A DNA stretch of 13,955 nucleotides from DATFJZ01 sp034660495 (GCA_034660495.1 JAYEJJ010000177.1:1-13955); one strand, 5' to 3'. Shown: positions 1 to 7,973, numbered from the stretch's first letter. The notes: generated by a model from the letters alone, not told the origin. Numbers and translations: made by a program.

Positions 1-76
1 CTGTGGCTTAGGCTAATCAACCGGGCTTACAAGTTGCCTTGCAAGCCCCTGAGTCTTTAGCTCAGGGGTTGTTGAC
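1..76 (+). mobile_element. Probable right end of an IS200/IS605-type (TnpB) element
   Basis: Two adjacent hairpins are visible. Positions 23-33 pair with 38-48 (11 bp, one mismatch, 4-nt loop). Positions 46-53 pair perfectly with 61-68 (CCCCTGAG / CTCAGGGG) around the 7-nt loop TCTTTAG. A GC-rich stem with a CTTTAG-like loop close to the junction with host DNA is characteristic of IS200/IS605-family right ends and of the 3' part of the omega RNA made by TnpB elements. No transposase or tnpB is in view; it would lie to the left, on the plus strand. The junction is placed near 70-76 because the interrupted thioesterase loses its family resemblance there. The exact end is not determinable, and a simple hairpin terminator is the alternative. 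Confidence 0.5.
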
Positions 77-313
77 CTTAATTTTTTCCTGCCATTCAGG
101 GGAGTACAGAATTTCAATTTTATAGCGTGAAATAACCCAGGCCAGATTCTTTTCAGCCAGGTCAAAACCTGATATGCCCAGCTGCGCAGCATGGAGCGCA
201 GCTGTATTCTGAAGCATATTGAGAATGGCAACCACTTTTAACTGGCCCTGGGCCCCAAGGTCTGAATAGCTTATTTCCCCTTTTTTTTTAAACACATTAT
301 CAGGATGAGTCAT
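62..313 (-). pseudogene. Acyl-ACP/acyl-CoA thioesterase, truncated N-terminal fragment
   Basis: The 83 residues match the start of the FatA-like hot-dog thioesterase family, which releases fatty acids from acyl carrier protein in the cytoplasm. Recognisable parts are the opening ISYSDLGAQGQLK, the helix ILNMLQNTAALHAAQLGI, and the strand NLAWVISRYKIEI followed by PEWQEKIKV. Family members run to roughly 140-250 residues, so most of the hot-dog fold is missing. After EKIKV the frame reads three foreign residues and stops inside the hairpin sequence at the left edge, consistent with disruption by a mobile element. The start is ATG at 313 with GAGGA 8 nt upstream; that Shine-Dalgarno sequence overlaps the stop codon of the preceding NIF3-like gene, so the two are translationally linked. 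The remaining 3' part is expected left of the window. Confidence 0.65.
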
Positions 314-324
314 TGTTTATTTCC

Positions 325-672
325 TCACTGCGGGGGAATAAAGGTTTTAACTGCGTGGTATGCAGGTTCCTCATAGGGATGCACCCTGACCAGTTCGTTG
401 AGAATGTCCGTGATCAGGTCATCACTGCATACCATCTCCACCTTATACTCCTCGGTCTGGTTCACATGGGCCTGCTTTCCAGAAAAGGGGCGGCTGCCCT
501 GAAGGGGTCTGAACTGTCCCAGCCCCCTGGTCTGCCATGCACATGAATCATAATTGCCGATTTTTCCGCCACCTTTATTGAAAAGGGCCTGTTTTACCTC
601 TTGAAGATGGGTTTCTGGAACATAAAACGATATCAAATACATTTTAAATCTGCCTTGTTTCTGGGTGTTCAT
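325..672 (-). CDS. NIF3/YqfO-like small protein (CutA/PII-like fold)
   Basis: A 115-residue protein resembling the stand-alone NIF3-associated (YqfO03-type) family, annotated elsewhere as NGG1p-interacting factor NIF3 or YqfO-like. Family signs are the opening MYLISFYVPETHL, the glycine-rich GKIGNYDSCAWQT followed by GQFRPLQGSRPF, and the near C-terminal HPYEEPAY motif. These proteins adopt a small ferredoxin-like CutA/PII-type fold. Metal or ligand binding is suspected, but no reaction is established. The start at 672 is favoured by AGAGGA 9 nt upstream (682-687); most family members begin at the internal Met at 642, which has only a weak site. It follows the AsmA-family gene, separated by the inverted-repeat element at 691-804, and is tightly followed by the truncated thioesterase. 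Confidence 0.8.
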   Translation of the reverse strand: MNTQKQGRFKMYLISFYVPETHLQEVKQALFNKGGGKIGNYDSCAWQTRGLGQFRPLQGSRPFSGKQAHVNQTEEYKVEMVCSDDLITDILNELVRVHPYEEPAYHAVKTFIPPQ

Positions 673-690
673 TTATATTTTTCCTCTGTT

Positions 691-804
691 ACTCGATTAT
701 CAAGTTTTTATGGAAGAACCGATTAAGAGCCCCCTTCCGTCGTTCTCGTTCCTGGCAGAGCAACCCCTGGGGGCGGTGCTGTTCAAAAAACTTGATGACC
801 GAGT
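691..804 (-). repeat. 114-bp interspersed element with terminal inverted repeats (copy A)
   Basis: The ends are inverted copies of each other: ACTCGATTATCAAGTTTTT at 691-709 and AAAAAACTTGATGACCGAGT at 785-804, differing at two positions over 19 bp. Read on the minus strand, the inside contains a GC-rich core (about 742-777) with ACCGCCCCCAGGGGTTG and CCAGGAACGAGAAC. The same core recurs at 8026-8053, and end plus core recur at 13877-13940. The element starts one base after the AsmA-family stop codon and ends 3 bp before the ribosome-binding site of the NIF3-like gene, filling the intergenic space. It could be a MITE-like repeat or a structured 5' leader; the sequence alone does not decide. 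Confidence 0.7.
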
Positions 805-805
805 G

Positions 806-3800
806 TTACAGGGGAAGTTTTTCTATTATTTTAAAAGGGGCTTTTAAAACCCTGAACATGGTGTTTATCAGCCCTTTTCCAATGTCTGATGGAGATATAA
901 GGGCAACATTTGGATCATCAAACTTACCGCTTATTCTAACGGGAATTGAAATAAGTCGTCCTTTGAGAATAGAACCCAGTACAGGAATTTTTTCAACAAT
1001 CATATCCCCTGATTTAAATGGAGCCACCAGACAGGTGATATCCATTTCCTTTTTTTTCATATCAAAGGGGCCGGTAATAATAAAAGTCATATCGTTTCCA
1101 TTGATCACTGAATTTTTGATTAACACCTCATCTTTGCTGAGGGCTGCATTTATTTCCAGGGATGTATAACCAAATCCGTTTTGAGTGATGTCCGGCAATA
1201 CCCCTTTAAAGATTTTTGACAGATTGATAACAGATAATACCCGAGAAAGCAGTGTCAGCCGGTGGATCCTGCCCTTGTTGGATGAAAAATGAAGTTCTCC
1301 CTCTATATTGTCTGATATTGCATCTATTTTTCCATATGTATTTAAATTCCCTGTCATTGTAAACGGTCCGTTTATTATATCATTTTTATGAAAAAAACAA
1401 GAAATGGCCCGGTCAAGATCCTTGTTTTCTGCATCAAGATCCATGTCAATGAAAAAAGATGTCCTTTTTTTCTTTATTTGACCGCAAAGGTCAATGGTGC
1501 AGAAACTGGTTTTTTTTATATCTATTGTATAACAGCTGTTTAAAAGCCTGATCTTGCTGTTAAACGGTGAGAATTTCAATTGTTTATACTTTAAAATATC
1601 TGCATACAGGGTAAATTCAGGCATGAGTTTCTGTATCCACTTCATGGATTCTGCAGCTTGATCTTCACTGCTTGTTTTCCAGGTTTCCAGGATTTGGTCA
1701 AGATCAATGAAATTTGTCGATAAAACCGGTTCTGATGCCGGTTCTGCCTGAATTAAATAGTTTTGTCCCTGGGTAATTTCATTTATTTTTTTATAAAGAA
1801 TCGTATTTGTTTTAAAAATTTTTTTAATGGTGTCAGTATCAATTTCTCCTGTCACTTTCCAGTCTTTGTGATCAGGGGCAGTTGATTTATCTGTTTTTAC
1901 GGCAGCCAGCCCGTTTTCTGTACCCCTTTTTTTTATCCTTATCCTTTTGACAGGAGTGTCTTGTGTTTCACCTGAAAACGCAATATAGACTTCCGGTCCC
2001 TGGTCAAAGAGGAGATCTCCTGTAAAAGCAATTGAGTTTTTAAGCCGGCAGTCTGCCCGGAAAATGGAAAAAGGGGCAGAAAGATTTGCAATAAAAGGGA
2101 TTTTTATAAGCGAGGCCAAAAAACGGCTGTCCAGGATATCTGCATCTAGTCTGGAGAGCAGCGCGTTTTTATCTGAAACATCAAATACACAGGCAAACAC
2201 ACAAATATCGGGAATACTTTTTTTTCTTTCAATTAAAAGATGTCTTAACCGGCCTTCAAGGGAGTACTGAATTTTATCCGGGTTGAAAAGGGGGCCTTTA
2301 ACACTGATGTGGTCAAGATAGATTTCCCCTTTTATGGATTTTATTTTTGAAAAGACCTGGTAATTTTTTTTAAACGAGGCAAGCCAGGGATAAATTTCAT
2401 TTATCTGGATTTCAGCTGCACCTGACCGGATATTAAGAACAGGATGTTCTGAGAGACTTATGGATGCTGAAACATTGTTGAAAAAAGACTGGTTCAGGCT
2501 TCCCTTTAATGTGTCAACAGAAACCATATGGTCTGCAAAGGAAAAATTCCCGTCCTGAATTGAAAAAATGCCAGGCAGACGCTGATATTTTCCGCTGAGG
2601 GAAATACCCTCTGCCTGAACAGAGACAGAGACCCTGTTGTTAATGTTTTTCAGAACAAGAACACCATCTGCATGGCCCTGGATATTCTGACACCGCTCAA
2701 GTTCCGTTGCAAGCATGGTACCTGGCAGCAGATCTTTTAAAACAGAGGGCAGGGCCCTTAGATCGGCGTGAAGATTGAATCGGCCGTTGAAATCGTAGTC
2801 AGACCCGAGAAGATCAACATCCAGGGTTCCCTTATGGATAATTGAATTTTGAATATTTCCCCGGGTTGTTTCAGTAGAAAGAATTCCATTTTTAATTTTA
2901 ACATTGCCCTTGAGGTTGTCTGCAACCAGACCGGTCTGAGGAATATTGACCCTGCCCTGGCTCACCTTTGCGCTGATCATCATTTTGTGGGCATTGAACA
3001 GATCCTTTAAATTCTTTCCTGAAAAAGAGACCACCAGGTCAGAAACCCTTCCCTTGGGAATAATATCAAATATGGACCGGCATATGGAGTTGTCTGGAAA
3101 AAGGGCGGCCCCCTTTTTTTTAACCTGCCCTATCCTTATGCGGCTGCCGTTAAAGGTCAGCTGGGTGTTTTCACTGGTTTTGGAAAAACAAACAGATCCT
3201 GTCATTTCAGGTTCTTTAAGGTCAACCGGGGCAAGTTCTGCTCTTATGCGATCCTTTTCAGCTGTCAGGGATGCTGAAAAACGGCTGGTAATTATTTTTT
3301 CTGTGTTGGTTGCTGTGACTGAAAGGGATCGGCCCTTTGCAGAAAATCTTAACATACCTGAGTCTGCCCCGTCATCGTCTGCCCCGTTGTCTGCTCCGTA
3401 ATCTGAGTATACAAATTCACCGCTGAAATCCTTGATCCAGAGGGAATCAATGGATTCAGGTAACGGCAGATCCTTTTGCTCAGAACAATTTAGAGTCAGT
3501 TTTTCTGTATTGAGAAACCCTGAAATCTGTCTATCCCGGGGTGATACAGAAAGGGTCATGCGCAGATTTTTTAAAAAAGAATTGCTGAAATTTTGGATGT
3601 CTACAGATAAATCTTTCTGGGAAACGGGGATATGGTCAAACAGCCGGGAGGGAAAGTCAGGCAAAAAAAATGAATCTGACATCATATTAAAGGCTTTAAT
3701 GGAGATTTTATGTATATTTATTCTGCCTTTCATCAGATCCAGACGATCCGGATAGATCCTGGCCTGATGCATTTTTACAGTGATGTTCTTTTCCAGGGTT

Positions 3801-4024
3801 ATCCCCAGGGTTTTTATTTCCAAATACGGGTGCGGAAAAATGCTGACCTGGATACGGCCCAGGGATATATTCTGGTGGGGAAAAAAATGGTCAAGTATCC
3901 TTTTTTTGACATAAGGGGTGTTGACAATCAAAAAAGAGGACACAAACAGCCATATCAGACATAAAAAAAGCAGAAGAACCAGGGAGGCAGATGTCCTGTT
4001 TAAATATTTTAGGGTCAATGGCAT
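806..4024 (-). CDS. AsmA-family inner-membrane-anchored protein
   Basis: A 1072-residue protein (1076 if the TTG at 4036 is used). An N-terminal transmembrane anchor lies at about residues 16-38 (numbered from the TTG), followed by a long beta-rich periplasmic body. The C-terminal part resembles the AsmA-like C-terminal domain: NGFGYTSLEINAALSKDEV, IPVLGSILKGR and ISIPVRISGKFDDPNV. AsmA/YhdP/TamB-type proteins are thought to bridge the periplasm and move phospholipids to the outer membrane. YhdP-like is the closest guess by size and C-terminal motif. A small acidic repeat, GADNGADDDGAD, sits near residues 214-225. Both starts are weakly served: GGAG is only 2 nt before the TTG and 14 nt before the ATG. 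It lies 80 bp downstream of prc in the same direction, so co-transcription is likely. Confidence 0.8.
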   Translation of the reverse strand: MPLTLKYLNRTSASLVLLLFLCLIWLFVSSFLIVNTPYVKKRILDHFFPHQNISLGRIQVSIFPHPYLEIKTLGITLEKNITVKMHQARIYPDRLDLMKGRINIHKISIKAFNMMSDSFFLPDFPSRLFDHIPVSQKDLSVDIQNFSNSFLKNLRMTLSVSPRDRQISGFLNTEKLTLNCSEQKDLPLPESIDSLWIKDFSGEFVYSDYGADNGADDDGADSGMLRFSAKGRSLSVTATNTEKIITSRFSASLTAEKDRIRAELAPVDLKEPEMTGSVCFSKTSENTQLTFNGSRIRIGQVKKKGAALFPDNSICRSIFDIIPKGRVSDLVVSFSGKNLKDLFNAHKMMISAKVSQGRVNIPQTGLVADNLKGNVKIKNGILSTETTRGNIQNSIIHKGTLDVDLLGSDYDFNGRFNLHADLRALPSVLKDLLPGTMLATELERCQNIQGHADGVLVLKNINNRVSVSVQAEGISLSGKYQRLPGIFSIQDGNFSFADHMVSVDTLKGSLNQSFFNNVSASISLSEHPVLNIRSGAAEIQINEIYPWLASFKKNYQVFSKIKSIKGEIYLDHISVKGPLFNPDKIQYSLEGRLRHLLIERKKSIPDICVFACVFDVSDKNALLSRLDADILDSRFLASLIKIPFIANLSAPFSIFRADCRLKNSIAFTGDLLFDQGPEVYIAFSGETQDTPVKRIRIKKRGTENGLAAVKTDKSTAPDHKDWKVTGEIDTDTIKKIFKTNTILYKKINEITQGQNYLIQAEPASEPVLSTNFIDLDQILETWKTSSEDQAAESMKWIQKLMPEFTLYADILKYKQLKFSPFNSKIRLLNSCYTIDIKKTSFCTIDLCGQIKKKRTSFFIDMDLDAENKDLDRAISCFFHKNDIINGPFTMTGNLNTYGKIDAISDNIEGELHFSSNKGRIHRLTLLSRVLSVINLSKIFKGVLPDITQNGFGYTSLEINAALSKDEVLIKNSVINGNDMTFIITGPFDMKKKEMDITCLVAPFKSGDMIVEKIPVLGSILKGRLISIPVRISGKFDDPNVALISPSDIGKGLINTMFRVLKAPFKIIEKLPL
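3356..3403 (-). repeat. Short acidic repeat within the AsmA-family gene
   Basis: Codons for residues 212-227 (numbered from the TTG at 4036) spell three imperfect copies of a Gly-Ala-Asp unit (GADN, GADDD, GADS). The encoding DNA is correspondingly repetitive, with GGNGCAGAC units. This looks like a small in-frame expansion forming a flexible acidic loop in the periplasmic body. Calcium binding is conceivable but unsupported. Confidence 0.5.
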
Positions 4025-4104
4025 TTTGGCTTTCAATGCTCCGGCAAAAAGATCAGCTTGAAGCGCTTTTACTGGATATCATTTTTTTCTATGGAAGGGC
4101 AGGG

Positions 4105-6222
4105 TTACCATGAAAACCCTTTGCTCTCAGCAAGTTTGATAAAATCACCCATAATCAGTGTGGTTTCATCTAAAAGAAAATCCGGTGTTTCCCTTTCTTT
4201 TTTCTGGTTTTCCAGTTCTTCAATGGTGTGGATCTCATCAAGGTGTCTTTTTTTCAATCTTTTGTTTTCAATGGCAAGTTCTTTTTGCTCATGCTGATCT
4301 TTCTGCTGTTTTCGTTTGTCCTCATTTAAAGACCAGCTTTTAATGGTATACAATTCATGGGTCAGGGCGAATTTTTTCTGGAGGTATACAAAGTCCGGGT
4401 TATTTTTTTTACGCTGGTCGTGATTTTTCTGCAGTTCTGTTACAATCGGGTCAAGTTTCCTGTAGGGCTTAAAAAAAGCCGGGGTTGTCCTGTCCCAGGG
4501 CAGGGCGCCTTTTAATGAGCTTTCTCCTGTTTCTTTGCTGTTGTAGACATGGGGGTATTCTATATGGGGCTCAACTCCGTAATTCTGGGTGCTTTCTCCT
4601 GAAACCCTGTAAAATTTGGCACTGGTGATTTTAAGCTGTCCATTGGAAATGGGCTGAAGTCCCTGTACGGTTCCTTTTCCAAAGGTCCTGGAACCTACAA
4701 CAATGCCGCGGTTGTAGTCTTTGACAGCCCCGGCAAAGATTTCAGACGCAGAAGCACTCATGCGGTTGATCATCACAACAAGGGGGCCGCTGTATACAAT
4801 TCTGGGATCAGGATCTTTAAGTCTGGAAATATATCCGCTGCGGTCTCTGATCTGAACAACAGGTCCGGATTTGATAAAAAGACCGGCAAGGAGATTGACT
4901 TCCTGAAGGGAGCCTCCGCCGTTGTTTCTCACATCAACGATGAGTCCGTCAATATTTTCGTCTTCCAGTTCATCTATCAGAGCACGGACGTCATTGGTGG
5001 TGCTTTTATAATTTTTTTCCCCGGCCTGCATTGCATGGAAATCCAGATAAAAGGCAGGAATTTCAATGATGCCGATTTTATAGGGTTTGTCTTTGCCCGG
5101 AACAGTTACCAGGCTTTTTTGGGCAGCCTGCTCTTCAAGTTTTACTTTATCCCTTTTAATGGAAACAGTTTTTGAATTGTGAAGGCCTTTTTTGTCTGCA
5201 GGAATAATTGAAAGCCTTACAAAGGTGTCTTTTGGACCGCGGATCAATCGAACGACTTCATCTATTCTCCAGCCGGTTACATCCTGAATTTTTCCTTTCA
5301 GGGTCTGGCCCACGCCAATTATTTTATCCCCCGGGGTCAGTACCTCGGCTTTTTCTGCAGGGCCGGCAGGAATAAGCCGTACCACTTTTGTGTATTCAAA
5401 ATCGCTTTGAAGTACAGCGCCTATGCCTTCAAGGGAAAGACTCATCAGAATATCAAAGTCTTCTGAAGCCCTTGGCGGAAAATACTGGGTATGGGGGTCA
5501 AAGCTTGTGGTGACGGCGTTTATATAGGTCCGGAACACATCCTTTGCATTGGTCTGGGAAAGCCGGTTCAGCCGGCTTGAATAGCGTCTTTTAAGGGTGG
5601 TGGTGATTTCTTCATGGCTCAGTTCACCTTCAAGTCTATAGGATAAAAGTGTGTTTTTAAGCTCCCTGCGCCACACCCTGAAGAGATCCTGTTCCTGTGC
5701 CGGCCACGGCAGGTCTTCGTGGTTCACCAGAAGAGATTCATCCCGCGTAAAATCAAATTCTTCTTCCCAGTTGCTGACATGGTCAATGAGCCAGACAAAC
5801 CGCTGGAAGGATCGCTTAAGATAAAGATTAAACAAATCAAACCCTGGGGCAAGGTTTCCTGTTTTAAGGGTATCGTCCAGTATGTATTTTATTTTTTCGG
5901 TTTTTTTTATGTCTTTCTGGGTAAACAAATGTTTTGACGGGTCAAGGATGTCAAGATAATGGTCAAGTATTTCAGAGGAGAGAAAGTCATCCAGTTTTTT
6001 TTCCGAGTAGTGGTAGTTCTCAAGGGATTTAATAATACTGATGCAAATTGATTTGTCCTTTGACTCCGGTGCCAGTTTTTCAGCTGGATCAAAGGAGAGG
6101 GGCCTTTCCTGTTCTGTCTCCGGGCTCCTGGTTGTTTTGATATCTGCTGTTGTCAGTGAAATGGCAATGATCAAAAGTGTGATAAATCCCAATGCACCTG
6201 CGAAAAATAGTTTTCTATCCAT
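4105..6222 (-). CDS. prc: Tail-specific protease Prc/Tsp (S41 family)
   Basis: A 705-residue periplasmic serine protease that degrades proteins with nonpolar or tagged C-termini. Numbering from the upstream Met at 6246 (subtract 8 for the chosen start), the order is: signal anchor at about 11-33, Tsp N-terminal helical domain at about 45-250, PDZ domain at about 270-350, S41 catalytic core at about 390-560, and a charged helical C-terminal region as in Prc (DUF3340-like). The catalytic pair is visible: Ser499 in MSASASEIF and Lys524 in TFGKGTVQ, 25 residues apart as in E. coli Tsp and plant D1 protease. Met at 6222 is chosen because AAGGA lies 12 nt upstream and the signal anchor follows immediately; the Met at 6246 has no ribosome-binding site. 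It lies between ylqF and the AsmA-family gene, pointing to envelope quality control. Confidence 0.93.
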   Translation of the reverse strand: MDRKLFFAGALGFITLLIIAISLTTADIKTTRSPETEQERPLSFDPAEKLAPESKDKSICISIIKSLENYHYSEKKLDDFLSSEILDHYLDILDPSKHLFTQKDIKKTEKIKYILDDTLKTGNLAPGFDLFNLYLKRSFQRFVWLIDHVSNWEEEFDFTRDESLLVNHEDLPWPAQEQDLFRVWRRELKNTLLSYRLEGELSHEEITTTLKRRYSSRLNRLSQTNAKDVFRTYINAVTTSFDPHTQYFPPRASEDFDILMSLSLEGIGAVLQSDFEYTKVVRLIPAGPAEKAEVLTPGDKIIGVGQTLKGKIQDVTGWRIDEVVRLIRGPKDTFVRLSIIPADKKGLHNSKTVSIKRDKVKLEEQAAQKSLVTVPGKDKPYKIGIIEIPAFYLDFHAMQAGEKNYKSTTNDVRALIDELEDENIDGLIVDVRNNGGGSLQEVNLLAGLFIKSGPVVQIRDRSGYISRLKDPDPRIVYSGPLVVMINRMSASASEIFAGAVKDYNRGIVVGSRTFGKGTVQGLQPISNGQLKITSAKFYRVSGESTQNYGVEPHIEYPHVYNSKETGESSLKGALPWDRTTPAFFKPYRKLDPIVTELQKNHDQRKKNNPDFVYLQKKFALTHELYTIKSWSLNEDKRKQQKDQHEQKELAIENKRLKKRHLDEIHTIEELENQKKERETPDFLLDETTLIMGDFIKLAESKGFSW

Positions 6223-6251
6223 AAGTGATGTTTTTCCTTGCTGCATTTAAA

Positions 6252-7142
6252 TTAAGTGGTCTGAGTCTTTGTTGACAAATCTGTTTTTGTGTTGCCGGTA
6301 TCAATAGGGGGATTAAAAAGGCTGTCGGGGGTTTCAAGGCTTATACGCCCGATTTTCCCGGACCTTAACTCCTTAATCAGAATCTGGGCTGCTTTCTGAA
6401 AATCAAGCACACCGCCTTTTTTAAGGCACCCCCTGGCACTCCCGATTTTTTCCAGCAATGTAATCCCGTTGTCAAACAGGAAATCTTTTATTCTGTATCT
6501 TTTTGCTAAAAGAAGAGGGTATTTTTTTGCAAGAAGTTCTGCTGTATAACAGGCAATATCTGTATAATCAACTGCCGTGTCTGAGATGGCCCCGCTGACG
6601 GCAAGTATACAGGCTTTGGTCTGATTGTCCAGTACAGGCCATAAAATCCCGGGGGTATCGTAAATATCCATTCTGTTTTTCAGCCCTGTTCTCTGCTGCT
6701 GCCTTGTGATGGCAGGGGTATTTCCTGTTTTGGCAATTTTCTTTCCGGCAAGGCTGTTGATCAAAGTAGATTTCCCCGTATTGGGGATACCCACAACCAT
6801 TACCCGGGTTCTTCTGCTTTTCTTTTTTATTTTTTTCAGGCAGAAATCAGCGGCCTTCCAGGCCTCAGCCCCTTTTGTCCCGGTTAATACAACGGCGCTT
6901 TCCCCGGTTTGATCTGCAAAATAATCAAGCCATTTTTTTGTGATTTCTGGATCTGCAAGGTCTTGTTTATTGAGAATTTTTATGCGGTGAACATTGCTGC
7001 ATATTTTTTTGAGAATGGGATTTGAGCTGGAGTCAGGAAGCCTTGCATCTAGAATTTCCATGACAAGATCAACTTTTAAAACCGCTTTTTTAAGAAACGC
7101 TTCTGTTTCCTGCATATGCCCGGGGAACCATTGAATATCCAT
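6252..7142 (-). CDS. ylqF: YlqF/RbgA-family circularly permuted ribosome-assembly GTPase
   Basis: A 296-residue cytoplasmic GTPase. The motif order is permuted as in the YlqF/YawG family: G4 NKQD at residues 58-61, then the G1 P-loop GIPNTGKST at 118-126, the G2 Thr in NTPAITR near 146, and G3 DTPG at 162-165. The N-terminal DIQWFPGHM signature is typical of RbgA, which acts late in 50S subunit assembly in Bacillus. The C-terminal helical domain (about 190-275) binds RNA in the family; the last 20 or so residues, Thr/Lys-rich, look non-conserved. ATG at 7142 begins exactly at the family signature; the nearest purine-rich site (GGAG) is rather distant at 14 nt. The prc reading frame begins within about 30 nt of its stop, so an operon is likely. 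Confidence 0.93.
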   Translation of the reverse strand: MDIQWFPGHMQETEAFLKKAVLKVDLVMEILDARLPDSSSNPILKKICSNVHRIKILNKQDLADPEITKKWLDYFADQTGESAVVLTGTKGAEAWKAADFCLKKIKKKSRRTRVMVVGIPNTGKSTLINSLAGKKIAKTGNTPAITRQQQRTGLKNRMDIYDTPGILWPVLDNQTKACILAVSGAISDTAVDYTDIACYTAELLAKKYPLLLAKRYRIKDFLFDNGITLLEKIGSARGCLKKGGVLDFQKAAQILIKELRSGKIGRISLETPDSLFNPPIDTGNTKTDLSTKTQTT

Positions 7143-7187
7143 GGAATCAGTGTTTGCTCCGTTTTTTTCTCTGTTTAATTTCTTTTT

Positions 7188-7682
7188 TCAGCCGTTTAAT
7201 TTTTTTTTGTCTGCTTCCCTGATTTCATTTTTTCCAGGCTCTGTTTTATTCTCCGGGGTTTTTAGAATTCCTGATGAATTATTTCTTGGGATGCCTGTTG
7301 TCTTGATTTTTGTAATGTCTTTTGTCTTGTTTTCTGTAATGTCTTTTGTCTTGTTTTCTGTAATGTCTGCTGTCTTGATTTCTGTAATGTCTGCTGTCTT
7401 GTTTTTTGCTTGCTTTGTTTTTCTGTGTTTAGACGTATTCCCTGTTCTTAAAGAAAGCGCTTTTGAATCTTTGCTGGTTGATTGTGATCTACTGGTTTCT
7501 GTTAATTCCTCTGTAGATGTAAAATAGAAATACGTAAAAAGGATGCCCCCGGCGGCACTGCCGGCAAACCCGCCTGCTGCAGTAAGACAGATCAGATCAA
7601 ATGCGGATTTGTCATAAACAAAGCCGTAAAGCCCGCCGGCACAGATGCCTGTTAGAAATAAAATAAGTGCTGTGATATACAT
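7188..7682 (-). CDS. Small two-pass membrane protein with octapeptide-repeat tail, unknown function
   Basis: A 164-residue protein that I do not recognise. Two hydrophobic, Gly/Ala-rich segments at about residues 2-22 and 29-53 should span the inner membrane. The rest is a hydrophilic Lys/Thr/Asn-rich tail. Residues 95-134 are five tandem octapeptides of the form KT[AK]DITE[NI], the last one diverged, encoded by 24-bp DNA repeats. The tail is low-complexity and probably disordered. No clear Shine-Dalgarno sequence precedes the ATG at 7682. It lies 45 bp upstream of ylqF in the same direction and may head the ylqF-prc-asmA run. The opposite strand is also open through much of this region because the repeat unit is a multiple of three, but that reading lacks family features. 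Confidence 0.6.
   Translation of the reverse strand: MYITALILFLTGICAGGLYGFVYDKSAFDLICLTAAGGFAGSAAGGILFTYFYFTSTEELTETSRSQSTSKDSKALSLRTGNTSKHRKTKQAKNKTADITEIKTADITENKTKDITENKTKDITKIKTTGIPRNNSSGILKTPENKTEPGKNEIREADKKKLNG
7281..7400 (-). repeat. 24-bp tandem repeat, about five copies, in coding sequence
   Basis: On the plus strand the unit is approximately TCTTGNTTTCTGTAATGTCT plus four bases. Four well-conserved copies start at about 7301, 7325, 7349 and 7373, and a diverged copy precedes them. Copies differ at only a few positions, and some differences are shared by neighbours (TTTTG in two, TGCTG in two), suggesting recent duplication by slippage. Because the unit is eight codons, copy-number change would keep the reading frame. 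Confidence 0.85.
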
Positions 7683-7869
7683 GGTTTCAAATATAGCATA
7701 CTCTCTGCCAAGTATAAATAATAAAAAAAAGCATATTCATGTATTAGACCCAGGGCCTGGAGGAAAAGGGGTGAATGCCTTTTGTTTTATTCACTGCTGT
7801 GTCTGCTCTGCATGGCCCTTATAGCTGCAGACAACGCCAGGACCCGAGGTAATGTTTTGGCAGCACACT

Positions 7870-7941
7870 TAAAGTATGGCCTGTCAGTGCAGCCAGGGTA
7901 TGCCCTGTCAGCTCAGACAAGGTATGTCTTGACAGCTGCAT
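7870..7941 (+). repeat. 24-bp tandem repeat, three copies, upstream of the transglycosylase
   Basis: Three imperfect copies begin with GTATGGCCTGTCAG, GTATGCCCTGTCAG and GTATGTCTTGACAG, spaced exactly 24 bp apart. Each is followed by a related CTCAG/TGCAG-type tail. The sequence is unrelated to the 24-bp repeat at 7281-7400. The third copy supplies the TTGACA hexamer. Repeated spacing upstream of a gene could reflect a multi-site operator or simple slippage. Confidence 0.6.
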
Positions 7942-7973
7942 TTGTATTTGAGAGTATTTTTTATAACCGGTAT

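Noticed and set aside
13..231. Minus-strand open frame overlapping the truncated thioesterase
   Set aside because: It is in another frame from the thioesterase and shows no family resemblance; its extent reflects only chance lack of stops.
7141..7527. Plus-strand open frame opposite the octapeptide membrane protein
   Set aside because: It stays open because the 24-bp repeat lacks stops in this frame. The minus-strand reading has a sensible two-helix membrane protein and fits the operon.
7281..7941. Two 24-bp repeat arrays as a possible CRISPR
   Set aside because: The units are directly adjacent with no spacers, and no cas gene is present.
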